From Candolleomyces eurysporus (Eukaryota; Basidiomycota; Agaricomycetes; Agaricales; Psathyrellaceae): 64,000 nucleotides of DNA. Shown piece by piece: positions 36,044 through 46,748 of the stretch. The stretch spans positions 1 through 64,000 of the forward strand of contig JANBPK010000759.1 of NCBI GenBank assembly GCA_027579435.1, read 5' to 3'. The position numbers and the translations under genes were made by a program. Position 1 is the stretch's first letter. Each line of letters begins with the position of its first letter. Below the pieces are notes generated by a model that saw only the letters and a list, made by a program, of their open reading frames with translations, did not search any database and was not told the DNA's origin.

Positions 36044-37902
36044 CTAAGTATTATAGGACTCCTGGTATTGGCCTTGTTGGCCATCGTCCTGTGGTCCCCA
36101 CTGTTGGTTCCATGGCTGTTGGGGGTAGCCCGCTGCTTGAGCATCCGGGCTGCCAGCACCATGCGAGTTCGGCATGCTATATTGGCCTCCGAAAGCCGGA
36201 TTTTGACCCATGTTAAACCCGAAAGGAGCAAACCGAGGATTTATGTGAGGCTGGACAAATGGCATAGCCGGCGTCTGCTGGCCTTGGAAGAAGGCATTCT
36301 GGCCACCAAATTGTGGATGCACCATGCCTGGCGTTTGATTCGGAGGGTACCCCCAACCAGGCCCAGCAGCAGAGCCTGTCGTTCCCATGCCATTGAAGTC
36401 TTGTTGATAGTAACCTTGACCCATCATCTGCATCTGCGGAGGCGCAAGAGGATCGTAGGCCTCCGAAAAGTGTTCCGAGAATTCATTCTGGTGAGGGACT
36501 GTGGTTTGAGGTGAGGCTCCTCGTCTGTTGTCGAGTCCACCACCACGACCTCTCCCGCGGGTATGTTGACCGAAGCGGCCACGTCCCCGTCCCCTCTGTC
36601 GACCATCCTGACGTGCTGGTGGTCCAACCGGACGAAACACCGATGACGCTGCTGTATCATCTGCAGCCGTGGTAGCATATGGATCGTCATACGGGATAGG
36701 CGCTGGCCTCGAGGGCCCTGGTGCACCGAAGTCGAAATCGTAAGGACCGTGCTCATCGTATGCGTTCCGACTGAGAAATGCATCGTCCACTAGTTCCTGG
36801 TCCCTCATATGGGATGGATTGGGAGTAGGGTCCCGAGTGACTGACCGAGAACGAGAGTCGCCTCTCCTGCAAGACTCATTCAGAGCTGGAGCTGAACATG
36901 ACACGAAAATGACGTACTTTCGTTTCATTCGACTTTTGTATGCTGCTTCCGCCTCATCATCAGAGAACTCGAGCTCGTCGTCGGCAGGTTCTTCGTCAAA
37001 GACGTTACTTGCGTCACTACCTTTAAAGGCCTTGATTTGGTCGACAAAGACAAATTTGCTCTTTGAAGGGACCATGAAAACCTCTTTCGACACTTTCACC
37101 CGTTCTGGGTCAAGTGGATATTTGCTGTTGAACTTGACTTGGTACAGAGGTTGATTTGTGGGGCCAAACGTTTCGTAAATCTAGCTGAAACTATCTCAAT
37201 GGGAGAAACATGAGGAGAAGAACAATCACGCACGTAGCCCATGACAGTTCTGTCGTCGAACACCAACAGAGTATCGGAATCCAAGGCTTGCTGTGAGCCC
37301 CGAGCCATATTGTGCGAAGGTAGCCCTCTCACGATGACGACTTGGCCGATAATGCCCATGATTTCCCCAACCTTTTCGAGATTTTCATCGGGCGCTACTT
37401 TGTCGATGTCCGGGACTGTGATGTCTGCTTCCACGATCTCATGCTTGGTGTGAAGGTGCGGTCCCGCGCCTGCACTTGGGCCAGCATCCTCATCCTCGTC
37501 GTCGTCAACGTCGGCATCCACTGATGGAGTGGTCTTTTCGTTCTTGGGCTCTTCTTCTGAATCGGAATCCGACTCAGAATCTGAGCTCGAAGGTTCTGAG
37601 CTAGTGACATGAGCAACCCTGGCTTTGACAAAAATTGCAACCAGAACATAGACTTACGCAGACTTGGGGTTTGGGGGGTCCGAGTCATCCGCACCGTCCA
37701 CCACTAGTTTCGCTGCGACCTCGTCTTCGCTGTCCTCACTGTTATCTTCGCTGTCAGAGCTAGAGATATCTTCACTATCACTGCTAGAGTCTTCGTCCTT
37801 CGCCTCTACTACTGGCGTTCTTGGCCTTTCAGGAAGGCCCACGAGCTCCTGGATGAGCAAAAGATCCTGTGGTATGGAGACTGGCACCTTGAATTCGCTC
37901 AT
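36044..37902 (-). CDS. NAF1: H/ACA snoRNP assembly factor Naf1
   Basis: Naf1 occupies the Gar1 position during H/ACA ribonucleoprotein assembly in the nucleus. Exons 37902-37658, 37600-37234, 37180-36918 and 36866-36044 keep phase (565 aa). N-terminal acidic Ser/Asp/Glu stretch, then the Gar1/Naf1 core: VGEIMGIIGQVVIVRGLP, DSDTLLVFDDRTVMGYIYETFGPTNQPLYQVKF, VFMVPSKSKFVFVDQIKAFKGSDASN. Acidic patch DDELEFSDDEAEAAYKSRMKRK, then RGG-like RQRGRGRGRFG and RGRGRGGGLDN, and a Gln/Gly/Pro-rich tail. The acceptor at 37601 was chosen because the nearer one would leave a 35-nt intron out of phase. The EF-Ts gene starts 141 bp away on the other strand. Confidence 0.93.
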
Positions 37903-38043
37903 GGTCGTTGCAGNAAAAAAGGTATAGACAAAAATAGAACGGAGCTGTTGACCGGTTTTTTTTCTCGCGTTTGATTGCCGATGCGGGAGACGCGGGCTGC
38001 CACAAACTCGTCTGCCAAATTCCTGCCAGCGCGCTACCACAAA

Positions 38044-39060
38044 ATGCTACGAAACCTCCGGACAACAACCTCCCCTGCATTCAGATGCCTCTACTCGACC
38101 GCAGCAGAGAAACCCTCGCTAAAGCTCGTCGCTGAGCTCAGGAAGCGTACCGAGGTCTCCATCGTCAAAGCCCGGGAAGCACTCAGTGCATCTGGCAACG
38201 ATGTCGACGCCGCCCTGGACTGGTTGCAGAAGGATCTCGTAGCAAGCGGCGCCAAAAAGGCAGCCAAGGTCGGCGGAAGAGCCACCAACGAGGGCCTCAT
38301 CAGCACCTCCGTCCTCTCCAACTTCACAGGCTCCCGTCGGTTGAATGGAATCCGAGCGGCCATGGTGGAACTCAACTGCGAGACGGACTTTGTCGGACGG
38401 AACGAGCTCTTCGGNAAACTCGCAAGTGACATCGCGCACACCGCAGCATTCATTGCTGAGACCTCCAAAGCAAGTTCGTCCGCGTTCCAGCAGCTCCCCG
38501 TCGAGTTCTTGCAAGACGCCCCGTTGATCTCCTCCTCGAATCCCGGGGCGGAACCAACGGGCACCGTGGCNACCTCAATCCGGGATCTGATTGCCAAGGT
38601 NGGGGAGAATGTCACCCTGNGAAGGGCAGTCACCGTCGCCGCAGATCCTCCGGCAGTAGAGGCTTCGCGAGCACTCCGACTGGCGGGCTACGTTCATGGC
38701 ACTATCCATAAGCCAACGGAAGGGAGGATCGGTACCCTTGCTCTTCTCGGCCTCAAATATCCAGCACCGCAAGGGTTCTCATCNGANATCCTCGACAAAC
38801 TCCAAAGTTTGGAACGGGCCTTGGGACGCCAAATCGTCGGCTTCGACACTCGGGCTATCCGGTCTGAGGATCCAGAAGACCATTCCGCTCTTTACAACCA
38901 ACCGTTTATCACGCTCCCCGATGTCCTCAACGGCCAACCTGTTCAAGAGGTTCTCAAGCGGTGGTCAGTGCAGGAGGGTATTGTGTCTGACGAAAACGAT
39001 CCTGGCGCTGTGGAGGTTATCGAATTTGCAAAATGGGCAGTCGGCGAGCCCCTGGAATGA
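38044..39060 (+). CDS. TSFM: Mitochondrial elongation factor Ts
   Basis: Guanine-nucleotide exchange factor for mitochondrial EF-Tu. Intronless, 338 aa from ATG at 38044. The N-terminus MLRNLRTTTSPAFRCLYS is an Arg/Ser/Thr-rich presequence; the in-frame ATG at 37981 would place extra residues before it. EF-Ts marks: LVAELRKRTEVSIVKAREALSASGNDVDAALDWLQK (UBA-like N-domain) and ELNCETDFVGRNELF, the TDFV motif that contacts EF-Tu. C-terminal IVSDENDPGAVEVIEFAKW fits the dimerisation/C-terminal module. Ns fall in frame. Yeast S. cerevisiae lacks this gene while most other fungi keep it. Confidence 0.92.
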   Translation: MLRNLRTTTSPAFRCLYSTAAEKPSLKLVAELRKRTEVSIVKAREALSASGNDVDAALDWLQKDLVASGAKKAAKVGGRATNEGLISTSVLSNFTGSRRLNGIRAAMVELNCETDFVGRNELFXKLASDIAHTAAFIAETSKASSSAFQQLPVEFLQDAPLISSSNPGAEPTGTVXTSIRDLIAKXGENVTLXRAVTVAADPPAVEASRALRLAGYVHGTIHKPTEGRIGTLALLGLKYPAPQGFSXXILDKLQSLERALGRQIVGFDTRAIRSEDPEDHSALYNQPFITLPDVLNGQPVQEVLKRWSVQEGIVSDENDPGAVEVIEFAKWAVGEPLE

Positions 39061-39442
39061 GCTGTATAGACGGACAAAAGTAGCCACCAATATTAATCGA
39101 TAATCACCACTCATTCGTACATAATCCGTATTATCTATCGTAGTCCATACAGTTGCAGTACATGNAATGCCTGCGTACACGCGTAGATTACAACAATCGT
39201 AACACAATGGGATTTACAAGTTTAGAGAGCTCTTTCAATGNGATTTNACGNTCTGTTGTCGGACTACATGAGGCAAGCCGTGATGAAAAATGACNTTATA
39301 ACTTTGCGGGTCNTCTTTGGTGCAGAGAGTGCTAAAAGCNANTCAGCAAGAAATATTTCTCGGGAGCACTTTCCGCAGCTTACACATCTAAACAAGCGAC
39401 GAGTCAGCACGGCTTTGGAACCGAAAATCATAGAGCAAGTAC
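39061..39442. other. Intergenic, tail-to-tail
   Basis: Between EF-Ts and ceramidase 3' ends; several Ns, no gene supported. Confidence 0.5.
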
Positions 39443-40526
39443 TCACATTGAATCCCGATGAACATGTAGTATGTGCCAATTCCCTATCAGCAGGTGAGTA
39501 TGTATTTAGGATCTGTATTCAGGATGTCGGACCAGGGTTTGAACTTACAGTNAGTATGTGCCACCAGGAGTGACCTTGAGGCATAGAATGCGTCAGCTGA
39601 CATATACTTGATTACACCGAGTAAGACCCGCCTTCAAATAAAAATGCCACAGGCCACCCAATACGCAGCTTTAGCTGTGTCAGCTGGCGACAAAGTAAAT
39701 TGTCCAAATTCCAGATCAAGAACCCTGANGCAAACATGATAGCACCAGCCGNGAAAAGTTGAGAGATCGTGTCCTTCTTTGCCTGTGGGATTCGACGGGA
39801 AGCTTCCGTNTGCCGGAGGATGTACGCAATCCGGAGGNCTGTCGAAAGCACCGTAGTGCCAAACACGACCTGGTGATACACGGGATTNCGATTGATCATG
39901 CTTGCAAAGGCGACTCGTCAACGAGGTGCAAAGATAAACGATCCGGCCAGAACGTACTAGCTCCAGGTAAAGAGGACGTCCAAAACGATTGCCACCGCCA
40001 CTAGAAACCTCGTTCTGGGTGATGCGAGTCCGAACCCAGGTTTGTTATCGAACAGGAGCCATAAACTCATCGAGCCAACGTATATCATCGGGAGTTCATC
40101 GGCGAGTTGGGCTTGGAATTGCAGGGTCGCATGGAAGAAAAAACTCCCGACCCCAACAAGTGCAATACCCTAGAGCGAAGAAGAAGGCGGGCCGTCAATG
40201 CGACCTGTAGGTTCGGCAAAAGGGAATCAAAGGCGGGTACCAGGTAGCCAGCTCCGTATCGAGCTGGGAGGTCCTGCTGTCGTGCATGGAAAAACCCAGC
40301 GAGAGCTATCCCGACTGTGAAGAGATTTGACAAAGTGTTTGCCATCTCTGCGATGTACGGGGAGAACTGGTGATTGGCCTAGGGAACAGGATGCTCGGTT
40401 AGACCCCTTGACAGAGCTTTGAATACGAAATGAAGGACTCGCCTCACACCAGTCGAGGGTCGCTGTTACAGGTCCCCATACCCCCTCCTTGACCATCCAA
40501 GGTGCGACGTTCGTGAGGTTCATCAT
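39443..40526 (-). CDS. Alkaline ceramidase (Ypc1/Ydc1 family)
   Basis: ER integral membrane enzyme hydrolysing (dihydro/phyto)ceramide to sphingoid base and fatty acid. Start at 40526 (MMNLTNVAPWMVKEGVWGPVTATLDWCE) or at the second Met (40523). Order: NHQFSPYIAEMANTLSNLFTVGIALAGF, GVGSFFFHATLQFQAQLADELPMIY with zinc/catalytic His and Asp, ASPRTRFLVAVAIVLDVLFTW, VYHQVVFGTTVL, GFLIWNLDNLLC, then GHSWWHILT with the other zinc histidines, ending NWHILHVHRDSM. About seven exons, crossed by Ns near 39550 and 39730-39890. Together with Isc1 at 14-15.7 kb the window carries two ceramide-metabolism enzymes, though far apart. Confidence 0.9.
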
Positions 40527-40764
40527 CGTGGTAAGGAAGAAAGAGGTGGGTGTACAAAAAAAAGCACCTGAGAGACGCGTTGCTCAAGCAAGTTTCTTAC
40601 ATCATACAAAACAGGCGGCAGATCTCTTGAACGTCATGACGAATAGGCCTTACGAGCGCCCCGCTGTCCGCTTCCGGGTGGGTCGGGGCAAGCGCTAAAA
40701 GTAAACCTGAGGACGCTCGTGTTTTTCGAAATGACGTCGTTGACGAAGATCCGAGATAGTGGTC

Positions 40765-40769
40765 AAAAA
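40765..40769 (-). terminator. RNA polymerase III terminator of tRNA-Cys
   Basis: A run of five T on the minus strand begins two bases after the tRNA discriminator base. Confidence 0.75.
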
Positions 40770-40770
40770 G

Positions 40771-40843
40771 AGTCCCCACCGTGGTTCGAACACGGGACCT
40801 CGCGATTTGCAATCGCACGCTCTAGCCACTGAGCTATGAAGAC
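40771..40843 (-). tRNA. tRNA-Cys (anticodon GCA), intronless
   Basis: The 73-nt cloverleaf folds fully on the minus strand. Acceptor stem GTCTTCA pairs with TGGGGAC (two G-U pairs), D stem GCTC/GAGC, anticodon stem TGCGA/TCGCG with loop TTGCAAA (anticodon GCA), T stem CCGTG/CACGG with loop TTCGAAC, discriminator T. The A and B boxes are present. It lies between the ceramidase and processing peptidase starts. Confidence 0.95.
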
Positions 40844-41126
40844 ATTATTCGAAGAAGAATATCATGTAGCCGTGTTCGTTCTATCGAGCGTCTACACTCG
40901 AGTGATGGGGAGGAAGCCTACACGAAGAAAGGGGGGGAAATGCCCCCATCGTGAATTTACTGCGCTGGCAGGCCATATGTATGCATCAGCGATGACTTGG
41001 CCCACACTTGACTCGCGTCGCGCCGTGCCGACTGACGCGTGAGACGATTGAGCCGTTTGCCGAAAGTTTGCCATCACTGCCGACGTACTTGGTTCTCTGA
41101 CAGTGACGACGACGACGACGCCAACG

Positions 41127-42831
41127 ATGCGCAAGGCTGGAAGCATCATCAGACCTACAAGAGCCGCACTCAAAAGCAGAAGGCTACTCAGCGCAGAACC
41201 TTCAGCCCCAACAGTCCGAATTACAACACTTCCCAATAAATTGCGTGTAGCAACAGACTCTACACCAGGTCACTTTTCCGCCGTAGGCCTNTATCTGGAT
41301 GGTGGTGCTCGCTATGAAACTCCACAAACGTCGGGTGTAAGCCATTTCNTGGACAGAATGGCCTTCAAGGTACGCGACAACNNGTCGTATAAANATCGTC
41401 AATGATTTTGAATGACACAGAGCACCAGCACACGGTCTGACGAAGAAATGTCGACGGCAATACACTCGCTTGGGGGNCAAATTATGTGTGCTTCGTCTCG
41501 GGAAACGATGATGTACCAGTCCTCTCATTTNGACCANGCAACACCCCTCGCTTTGTCGCTCATTGCAGACACCGTTCAAAACCCCGCGTTCCTTCCTGAN
41601 GAAATTGCNGCCCAGCAAGATGCAGCGAACTACGAAATCCGAGAAATCACCTCGAAGCCCGAAATGATTCTGCCCGAAGTGCTACATAACGTTGCCTATG
41701 GGAAGGGAGGCCTTGGAAATCCNCTACTATGCCCGGAAGAGCGTGTGTCAAGCATCGACTCGACCCTCCTCCGCGATACGATGCGACGGTGGTANACACC
41801 AGACAAGATGGTCATTGCAGGNGTTGGAATGCAGCACGAAGAACTTGTCGAGCTCACAGACAAGTACTTCTCGTCATTAAAGGCTCCGGCTCCCCGAACG
41901 AGCTCGTCNTCCCAGACAGTTCCTCCTCATCTTCTCTCTCCCTCTTCCTCCAACTTCCAAAAGACCCTCACCAGAGCTGCCTCGTATCTGTTCCCCAACC
42001 CCGCATCTCCGAGTGTCCCCTTGAACAATCAGTCCTCGACATATACTGGTGGACACCGCTTCATTTACGACTCAAACGCAGAGTTCAACCATCTGTATAT
42101 CGCGTATGAAGGTGTCGGCATTCATGATGACGACGTTTATGCTCTCGCAACGATGCAAGTTCTTCTCGGAGGTGGTGGTAGCTTCTCCGCAGGTACGTCC
42201 ACTCACATTAGTAAACCTCCAGTCTCTCAGGCTCTAATCGCAACTGTTTTCAGGTGGACCTGGAAAGGGAATGTATTCCCGGCTATATACCCACATCCTG
42301 AACTACTACCCTCAAGTCGACCATTGCGCCTCCTTCCATCACATCTACACAGACTCTTCGCTTTTCGGTCTGTTCGCGTCGTTCGTTCCTGCCGCAAGTG
42401 GACAACAGGGCGGNAACACCTGCAGNCAAATCCTCCCTCACCTCGTCAACCAGCTCAGCCTGCTCGCTTACAGNCCGATACCGAAGACTGAACTAGACCG
42501 TGCNAAGAATCAGCTCAAATCGAGTTTGATGATGGCTCTGGAAAGTCGAACAGTAGAGGTGGAAGATCTGGGTCGCCAGGTANGGCTTTTNNATGTTCGC
42601 GTTTCTTTACCTGTCTNACTCGTTGCCTCGCAGATTCTCGTCCACGGCCGCAAGGTCCCCATANCCGAAATGACCGCCAAGATTGACCAGGTCGACCCCA
42701 ACGCTGTAAGACGTGTCGCCATGAAGCTCTTTGGCCCAGACTCTGGNAACAAGCCAACCACNGTCTGCATGGGGTANGACGATGTTANCAGCCCTGGTAA
42801 CGTCTTCAAGGATTACGGGTTGGCTGCTTAA
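41127..42831 (+). CDS. MAS2: Mitochondrial processing peptidase alpha subunit
   Basis: Non-catalytic, presequence-binding subunit of the matrix processing peptidase (M16 family). Exons 41127-41369, 41421-42192, 42254-42579 and 42634-42831 keep phase. Presequence [21 protein letters not shown] is Arg-rich. The place of the zinc site of the beta subunit reads SHFLDRMAFKST, with no H-x-x-E-H, as expected for alpha. The glycine-rich loop that grips presequences is [17 protein letters not shown]. Other family pieces: [42 protein letters not shown]. An insert rich in Ser/Pro ([20 protein letters not shown]) is unusual but harmless-looking. Ns stay in frame except inside the third intron. Confidence 0.94.
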
Positions 42832-42913
42832 TAGATCTATGTGCAATTCTGCATCCTGCTCTTATACAAAGTACCAGTACATAATAATAATGCGCGTTAC
42901 AAACTATAAGTTA

Positions 42914-45900
42914 CTAGTTCCTCTTGAGCCATCGGGTGTCCTTCCGTGTTGACACGAAGATTTGTGCCCCGGGTTCATTCTTCATCCAAGCGCTGGGGTT
43001 ATTTGGGGAGAGATTAGACACCTATCGAGTCCCAGGTTACGGNTGTTCGCATTGTTGGGAAGTTGGGGGACACTCACCAAAAACCTTTGACCAACTGTGA
43101 AAGATGCAGATCTCGACCCTTCAGACAGGTCGATCTTATCCACCTCCCAAACCGAGAGGTGAGCCACTCGATTGGCAGGTCGACGATCTGTACGAGCGTC
43201 CTTCACCACCAAGACCTGGTGACTTCTGGCGTTACGAGGAGGGCATGTCTCCTGTATATGTTCACGAGTGAATTTAGCGCCTTCAAAGACGTTAAGCGTN
43301 CTCACAAGCAATTCTTTTTCGATTTCAGCGGGGATCCGTTCATGTTCGCTGTCAAGATTCTGCTTGACGAGTTGAGCCAACCACCGAGCATCTGACGGTT
43401 TGATAGAGCTCAGTCTTCGCAGAGCGGATGCGTGCTCCTCGAGATCGTCATAAAAATTATCGATATAGTCGGGCATGTCCTCTGGGAAGTCAGGTTCAGT
43501 GNACAGTTATCTANCAACANNTTCAANGCGACTTACCGTCGTTTTGAATTGGTGGAGCACTGGCCGCNTTCCCTTCCAGTCGGGAGAGGTAGTCCATGTA
43601 GCGCGAGACCCGCTTCTCGTGGTCNAACCTGAGTCTTGATGCTTCCGCATTTCNTCGTTTCTGGAGTTNGGTTCAGTGAGCNTCCGGAAGGGCGTAGANT
43701 TGCANTTGAGACCNACCATCCAAGCATCGGCCACTTTCGCTTCTTCTGCCTCACTTCGCGTCTCGTGATAGAATCGTCCGTCTCGTTCAACAGACTCAAC
43801 ATATGATTTCGGAAGTACCTGTTCGCCCAGTTAGTNCANAACATNGTCAGTCTGGATCGGTAAATCCTACCTGGATAATCTCGATATCTAGGAAGGAAAC
43901 AACNCCCCCGTCTGGAGATAGCGAGTGCAACGTAGATACATGCCTCTCTCTCTGNGGTCCCAGCTTGGCATGCCATGGTGCCAAGTTCGAAGAGTTGCCT
44001 GAAAGCCACAACAGAACCGAATCATAGGCTTCGAGAATCTCCATAGGTTCTTTCTTCTCCGAAAGTATCTATNTCAAANTATGAGCTCTATANTTAATAC
44101 CGATAAGTGATAGATCACTTACCCTTGCACCGGACACAGCGATCTTCCTTCCTTCACGAATCACNCCTCTCTTTATAGCCCTTGCCAGGGAAGCATCGAC
44201 TTCCGCTCGCANCCTGTACCAACCATCCGTTACTTCGAGCATTGGTTCNCCTTTAGCGCNCCGAAGAATTTCTGAGACGCATAGCACGAGGGGAACNTTG
44301 GCCGGTGTGTCATGTGCTACTATCCTCCGGAGAATNGGTCGNTGGCCCCCTTCCAATTCANCATTGTACCTGAATAGACGAAAACGGAGTGTTCAGCGAA
44401 TGAGAAATTTGANAATANANANGAGATATATACCGATATTTTAGTTGCTTCATCACCTCTCTCCAGCACCAGCGCTTCGTNTCAGGTGCTTGCTCCGATA
44501 GTGGGTCAAGGGCAGCCATCCCGGCCAACTTCCACAGGATTAAACACCAGTGGTTATTGACCCACTCCTCTGTTGCAAGACGACAGCCGTCCTTCACAAG
44601 CTCCTGGTAAGCGGCAGCTGAGTTAAGGAGAGCAGGNGCTTCTTCTGTCTCCNAAGGGGGCNCCGAGGAGTANGAGTAGAAGCAGTAATGCTGGGCAGTN
44701 GAAGGCTTNACTTGGGAGAGTTCCGCAAAATTCCTGTANCACTGAATCAGCAANGGNCACAAAAGCGAGAANGATGTAGCATACAATCCCATATCTTCGA
44801 GTTCCTCTTGGAAGTGCTGTTGTGGTCGTAGTCCAGAAGACAGTAAAGTCTTTCTACGAGGAGCTGCTGCTCTATGCTTAGTTCCCTTCATCCCCACGAC
44901 NACTCAAGATTATCACTTACTTGGGGNCAACTTGAGAGGAACNATGGGTTNCGACNGTGTTGGTGGTGGAAGCATGGCCGTTTTCTGGGGCTGTTTCANA
45001 GAGGACAGAGGAGATGGACGGCCTCCGGCTGGAGGGTAAATGCGATCCTGAAGCTTGCTCTTCATGCTTGGGGTCTGGAAGCTATGCTGGTTCTGTGCTT
45101 GACTAGGTCCGAGTTTGGATTTGAGTGGGGGGACGAAACGTGACACAGAGTTTCTCGAGATTCCAATGCTTCGCGGAGTACTTCCAAGAGGTTTTGGTGT
45201 TTGCGTTGGCAAAAACGATGGCCTNGGCCTTGTGGGGGTGTTGTATGCTGCAGCTGGGGTCCGTGGTGGGACGGTCGCAGATTGAGAGCTTGAAGGGCCT
45301 ATGCTCGGTTTCGGCAGACTTGCTGGGGTTTTAAATGTGGGAGGGCGGAACGCGCGAGACTTGGAGGGNCCTGCACTCTTGAAGCCAGTACTGAAAGACG
45401 AGGGGCGNGGCGTGGATGTCGGAGGTAACATTGCAATNGCAGGTTTCCGAGGTGAGGCCGCGTTGAGAGGGACAATNAGACTTATATCGTTATTCTCGAC
45501 CTCTCTCCCGTCGTTTACTTCTTCAGGCATGTCACCGTCATCCCAGTCCGNTTCCCAAAGCTGTAGCTTTGCCTTGGCNGCAGCCAAAGCTGACGCCGAA
45601 GGAATAAAATACCCAGCATTTTCTTTATCTTCAGGATCCTCCAGGGGTAGGCTGNGGTGAGGCGTATTTTCCACTGTTCGAGCGGACTGGAATGACGGAA
45701 GTGGGTTGGAAGGTTGCGGATAAAGATCATCATCTTCTGGGACAGGCGAATGACTTCGTTTCAAAACTTTGGCAGACTTGAAGAGCAGATGGGTATCCAA
45801 AGGTAGNGGCTTGTTGAAGTCACCATCTGAAAGAGCCTTTGAAGTTGATNCCGTCTGACTTGGGGTTTCTGCCACCCGCTTTCCCCAGGCTGTNGGCTCN

Positions 45901-46253
45901 ATGTCTGCGGCACTGACGAAAAAGGGGCTGTCGGCATCGGTTGATGGTCCAGANAAGCCAGGACTTNCACGAGAAGTTTCGTTCAAAATGGGCTGAGCTT
46001 GTGAGAGTAGTTCATCGAACTTGTCAAAGGCATCTATGCACTCTTGTGACAGGTCGCCTAGCTGTTCGTCGTATGTCGGAGACGACAATCGCTGCTTCTT
46101 GCGCACTGGAGACGAGGATGGAGACCGACCTGCATANCNATCAGCANGAGCCCTGTTNTTCNGACGAGAGCACGCACCAAACTGGAGCATTGGGTCTGGC
46201 AGACAACGAGGAGCGCGATGGTTTGGAGGAAAACGCGAGGCAATCATTGCCAT
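42914..46253 (-). CDS. BRCA2-like recombination mediator (Brh2 type)
   Basis: Loads Rad51 on single-strand DNA at breaks. The DNA-binding domain is clear. Helical domain: EEWVNNHWCLILWKLAGMAAL and WCWREVMKQLKYRYN (44.4-44.7 kb). OB1: RRIVAHDTPANVPLVLCVSEIL, EVTDGWYRLRAEVDASLARAI, KIAVSGARVS. Then LAPWHAKLGPQRE, DGGVVSFLDIEIIQV and a helix-rich OB2 part. C-terminal OB3: VGQRFL spliced to VSNLSPNNPSAWMK, IFVSTRKDTRWLKRN, stop at 42914. N-terminal ~450 residues are disordered, Ser/Pro-rich, with a candidate Rad51-binding FxxA element (GFKSAGPSKSRAF). Start likely ATG at 46253. Ns are dense between 43.4 and 46.1 kb, so exon borders are not listed. About half human BRCA2 domain content, as in Ustilago Brh2. 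Confidence 0.85.
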
Positions 46254-46748
46254 CAACAACGACCGCGACGCCAAACGCCATCATCACGTGATCGAGCCAC
46301 CGCGATTATTGGCCCACGCCAATTTCTGTCTTCTGCTCNAGNTGCTTCTCTCAAAAACGTCGGACATTCGAGGAAACTGCGGGATAAAATNGCACGNGAT
46401 GGGCCAGGCACTGCAAGAATGGGCCNACCTTGACGTCAATGGTCCCCTGGCCTTAATGGGCCCACACGGAGGTGACGGCCATCACAACGAGGGACATTGT
46501 ATTGAGTCTACAGACAATGACCAACGGACGACTATAAATGAGCCTGAACATAATAATGAGATCAGAACCTTGTATTACACGAAGCTGGAACTCAAGTGCT
46601 AAGCATATCCATGGACAACGTCGCCGCATCGATTTAAATAAGCGGAACCAATTTTCCTTTTCCGCCAACCTATTACACGAACCTCTATTCCAATCGGCCA
46701 CCTACTTTAAGCTGCGTCCAACCCACAGTCTCNCGGTGCCCTCTCGAC
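46254..46748. promoter_or_regulatory. Divergent promoter region
   Basis: About 495 bp between the Brh2-like gene (-) and the taxilin-like gene (+). Short open frames here lack splice or family support. Confidence 0.45.

Noticed and set aside
40489..40698. Small + frame overlapping the ceramidase start
   Set aside because: Overlaps the conserved first exon of the ceramidase gene on the other strand; no support.
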